The notes beneath the pieces were generated by a model that saw only the letters and a program-made list of their open reading frames with translations, was not told the DNA's origin and did no database searches. The position numbers and the translations under genes were made by a program. DNA of 64,000 nt from positions 1 through 64,000 of the forward strand of contig JAFVGW010000025.1 in assembly GCA_017474765.1 (NCBI GenBank), in the 5' to 3' direction. The DNA comes from Salinivirgaceae bacterium. Lineage in GTDB: Bacteria; Bacteroidota; Bacteroidia; Bacteroidales; SZUA-534. This document shows positions 61,317 through 64,000 of this stretch, in pieces. How positions within the stretch are numbered: the first letter of the stretch is position 1; every line of letters begins with the position of its first letter.

Positions 61317-64000
61317 TTACTTTTCCATCAAATTTTGAACCAAACGCTTCAGTTCGTCCAACTCTTTTTTCATTGCCTCGTTTTCGGCTTTGACGCTTTT
61401 CAGCTCATCAATCTCCGCCTGTTGCTCTTTGACAGCCTCAATCAGGACGGGAACGAGTTTTGAATAATCGACTGATTTGAAGCCTTTTTTGTCAGTTGCA
61501 ACAACCTCGGGCACAACCTCCTCAACCTCTTGTGCAATCACACCAATCTGCTTTGTTTCAGGATATTGGCATTTTTCATGTGTGCCAAGAACCGTTTTGA
61601 TTTCCTCTTCCGATTTCCAATAGAAGTTGACGCCGCGCATCTGCAATATCTTCTGAAGAGAGTTGTTGAGGGTTGTAACGTTGCGCTTCAATCTTAAATC
61701 GGATGTTTCAGAAATATTATTTGCCTTGATTGTTCCATTTACCTCAAGCAAATAATTAGGGGTTGAAGTACCGATGCCAATATTTCCACTTCGCAAAACT
61801 ACCATGGCGTTTCTCCAGTCAGACCAACCATAACCACATCCAATAGAGTATATTCTATCATACCCTTCATATACTGTTGAATCGTTAAATACGCCCATTA
61901 CTATTTCCCAAGGATTGTTAGACCTGATATAGTTGCCTATGGCTATAGAATTGTTTTCTCGGGCTTTGGAATGGAACCCGAGACAAAAAGAAGACTCACC
62001 CAAAGTTTCAGATGCCTCACCTATACAATAAGAAAGGTCTGCTTTTGCAGACGAACTTTTTCCTAATGCTACAGAAGCCCAACCATTGGCATCACAATCA
62101 GTGCCTATTGCGAAAGATCCGGCACCATTAGATTCCGCTGCAAAGCCGATAGCAACACCTGCATCGTTCGCCTGACAACCGCTACCTATGGCAACGGAAT
62201 TTGATCCATTGGCACTGGATGCTGATCCCATTGCAATACTGCCAGGACCATATGCATTTGCCCAATTGCCAATCGCGAACGTAAATCTTCCGACGGCGGA
62301 CGCATTGTTCCCGATTGCCATAACACCCTCTCCAAGAGCTTGCGCATTTGCACCTATTGCAAAACTACCATCTGATTCATAATCATGTGTTTCGGGACAA
62401 TCCCTGCAACCGCCAAGTACTTCATTATGTGTTACTTTTTCTGCCTTTCCTACTTTAGCGTTACTACCTATTGCCATGGCATTTCGGCCTTCGGCTTTTG
62501 CAAAATTTCCTAAAGCCAAATTCACATCACCAACAGCACTGGCGTAAGATCCTGCCGCGAACGAACCATAACCTTCCGCACTACTTCCTTGCCCTAAAGC
62601 CGTGCTATAGGCTCCTGAAGCGGTAGCATTATATCCCATCGCTGTGGAGGCCTCACCACTTGCTTCGGCAAATTGGCCTAATGCGGCAGTGTTGTCGCCG
62701 GTTGTGCCTTTTGAATCAACTGCAAATAAACTTGATTGCTCTTTGCCGTCTTTAGCAGCTCTGCGACCAGCCACCGCAAAACCAGTGGACATCGGTTTTG
62801 AGCCATCTTCATCTTCGTAAATATAAACTGTAGTGCCGTCGGGGTTTATGGTCAGGTAATCATCGCTTGTCATACCATCTTTGGCAGCCTTGCGGCCAGC
62901 CACCGCAAAACCAGTATGCATGGCTTTCGAGTCGTCGTCGTCAAAATAAACCTGCGTGCCGGCAGTGTTCACTGAGAGGTAATCAATGCCAGTATCGCCA
63001 TCTTTTGCAGCCTTGCGCCCAGCCACTGCAAAGCCAGTATGCATGGCTTTTGTGTCGTTATCATCAAAATATACTTGTGTGCCTTCGGTGTTAACCGAGA
63101 AATAATCACTTGCCAAACCATCTTTGGCAGCTTTTCGTCCTGCAACGGCAAAGCCTGTACGAATGGCTTTCGAATCGTCGTCATCAAAATAAACCTGCGT
63201 GCCATCGGTGTTAACCGAGAAATAGTCGCTTGTCAGACCATCTTTTGCCGCCTTGCGTCCTGCAACGGCAAAGCCGGTCCGCATCGCTTTATCATTCGAT
63301 GTGTCGTTATCAATAAACACCGTTGTTCCTTCGTTATTGATTTTCAGATAATTGCTATTATCTTCACCATCTTTGGCAGCCCTGCGTCCGGCTACAGCGA
63401 AACCTGTGCTCATGGCCTTTCCGTCATCGTCGATGTAAACGGTTGTGCCATCAGCATTTACAGCAAAAATATCACTGTTTGAATTGTCTTTTGCAGCCTT
63501 TCGTCCAGCTACGGCAAAGCCAGTGCGCATGGCCTTGTCATCGCTCTTTGCGTCCTCGTCAACATAGACGCGCACGGCGTTAGGATAAACGGCGAAAACC
63601 ACGTTACCATCTTTGTCTTTCACCTCAAACAGAGCCTCTTCCGCGTTTCCGCCAGTTTTCGTGTCGGCCTTCACATCGAGTTTCTTAACGGCAATTTCGT
63701 CGGTTGCCACCCATGTGGTGCCGTTGTGCACAAGTGTTTGGCCTTTGGTTCCGGCTACTTGCAGACTGACGGTGCCAGGTTCGCCTTGGGGGCCTTGCTC
63801 GCCTTTCAGATTGTCCGACTCATACGTTTTGCCGTCGGTGGTGGTGATGGTCATCACGTTGTTGTTGAAAGTGATGTTGGAAATGCCAACACCATTATCG
63901 CCCTTTTCTCCGGTTTGGCCTTGCTCACCTTTCAGATTGTAGGTGTAAGTTTGTCCGTTGGTCATGTTAAAGGTTACTGATCCGTCGGCATTCGAAACAC
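61317..64000 (-). CDS. Surface fibre paralogue with YadA-like head and endosialidase-type chaperone, 5' end beyond the window
   Basis: At least 894 codons; open to the right edge, so the N-terminus is missing. From N to C: collagen-like GXY pieces (63960-63770), the conserved bridge KDKDGNVVFAVYPNAVRVYV (63640-63560), seven GFAVAGR(K/R)AAK units (63545-62750), then YadA/Hep_Hag-type head repeats such as SGEASTAMGYNATASGAYST (62710-61910). It ends with a peptidase S74/endosialidase chaperone domain (SDLRLKRNVTTLNNSLQKIL, 61715-61450) and a C-terminal coiled coil. In phages and some surface proteins this chaperone folds a trimeric fibre and then cuts itself off, using a Ser and Asp in SDLRLK; both are present. 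Paralogue of the left-hand gene. Function as an adhesin is inference. Confidence 0.87.
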   Translation of the reverse strand, partial: VSNADGSVTFNMTNGQTYTYNLKGEQGQTGEKGDNGVGISNITFNNNVMTITTTDGKTYESDNLKGEQGPQGEPGTVSLQVAGTKGQTLVHNGTTWVATDEIAVKKLDVKADTKTGGNAEEALFEVKDKDGNVVFAVYPNAVRVYVDEDAKSDDKAMRTGFAVAGRKAAKDNSNSDIFAVNADGTTVYIDDDGKAMSTGFAVAGRRAAKDGEDNSNYLKINNEGTTVFIDNDTSNDKAMRTGFAVAGRKAAKDGLTSDYFSVNTDGTQVYFDDDDSKAIRTGFAVAGRKAAKDGLASDYFSVNTEGTQVYFDDNDTKAMHTGFAVAGRKAAKDGDTGIDYLSVNTAGTQVYFDDDDSKAMHTGFAVAGRKAAKDGMTSDDYLTINPDGTTVYIYEDEDGSKPMSTGFAVAGRRAAKDGKEQSSLFAVDSKGTTGDNTAALGQFAEASGEASTAMGYNATASGAYSTALGQGSSAEGYGSFAAGSYASAVGDVNLALGNFAKAEGRNAMAIGSNAKVGKAEKVTHNEVLGGCRDCPETHDYESDGSFAIGANAQALGEGVMAIGNNASAVGRFTFAIGNWANAYGPGSIAMGSASSANGSNSVAIGSGCQANDAGVAIGFAAESNGAGSFAIGTDCDANGWASVALGKSSSAKADLSYCIGEASETLGESSFCLGFHSKARENNSIAIGNYIRSNNPWEIVMGVFNDSTVYEGYDRIYSIGCGYGWSDWRNAMVVLRSGNIGIGTSTPNYLLEVNGTIKANNISETSDLRLKRNVTTLNNSLQKILQMRGVNFYWKSEEEIKTVLGTHEKCQYPETKQIGVIAQEVEEVVPEVVATDKKGFKSVDYSKLVPVLIEAVKEQQAEIDELKSVKAENEAMKKELDELKRLVQNLMEK

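Overview
The window is chromosomal DNA from a member of the Bacteroidota, most likely the order Bacteroidales. The evidence is concordant: promoters of the TTG-N19/20-TAnnTTTG type, no obvious Shine-Dalgarno sequences, type IX secretion (T9SS) genes (sprA, porQ, the plug protein), an archaeal-type glyS, a BspA-like leucine-rich-repeat protein with a T9SS tail, and several protein families confined to this phylum. Family or genus cannot be assigned from the sequence. I see no prophage, integrase, transposase or CRISPR array.

Layout. Both ends are cut inside paralogous minus-strand genes for giant surface fibres. The left one keeps its N-terminus (signal peptide, collagen-like GXY runs, two putative carbohydrate-binding modules, GFAVAGR repeats). 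The right one keeps its C-terminus (GFAVAGR repeats, YadA-like head repeats, a phage-tail-fibre/endosialidase-type chaperone domain, a coiled coil). From 2.8 to 12.2 kb lie an HU/SPOR protein, a universal stress protein, glyS, two secreted proteins of unknown function, a glycogen-synthase-like protein, a coiled-coil membrane protein, a C_GCAxxG_C_C protein, a TauE-type transporter and a MntA/HepT toxin-antitoxin pair.

From 12.2 to 18.5 kb is one minus-strand operon that resembles part of an aryl-polyene/flexirubin-type biosynthetic cluster: dehydratase, thioesterase, a fused ketosynthase, ACP, a second ketosynthase, a ketosynthase-like protein without an active-site cysteine, and a polysaccharide deacetylase. 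Dispersed repeats have invaded it, and one copy encodes the end of a ketosynthase. From 18.6 to 33.9 kb are a TPR regulator divergent from the BspA-like T9SS cargo protein, then ruvA-sprA-porQ and a serine tRNA.

From 34 to 51 kb are housekeeping operons: kdsB-purD-DUF6427-purM, coaX, a GldA-like ATPase, rpiB, a second serine tRNA, an ExbB/ExbD energising operon, comEC, a small ferredoxin, and rsfS-ftsH-DUF2007-cdsA-psd. From 51 to 61.3 kb are a NifU-like/GGGtGRT gene pair of unknown function, a sugar transporter with the T9SS plug protein, dxs, a HAD phosphatase, a PAP2-like membrane protein and rnr.

How the genes work together. SprA (outer-membrane translocon), PorQ and plug are parts of one secretion system, and the LRR protein is a likely substrate. 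The fibres, deacetylase operon, Kdo synthesis and phospholipid synthesis all concern the cell envelope. The strongest candidates for undescribed biology are the paired fibre proteins with their shared GFAVAGR repeat, the compact repeat-invaded ketosynthase operon, and the NifU-like/GGGtGRT pair.
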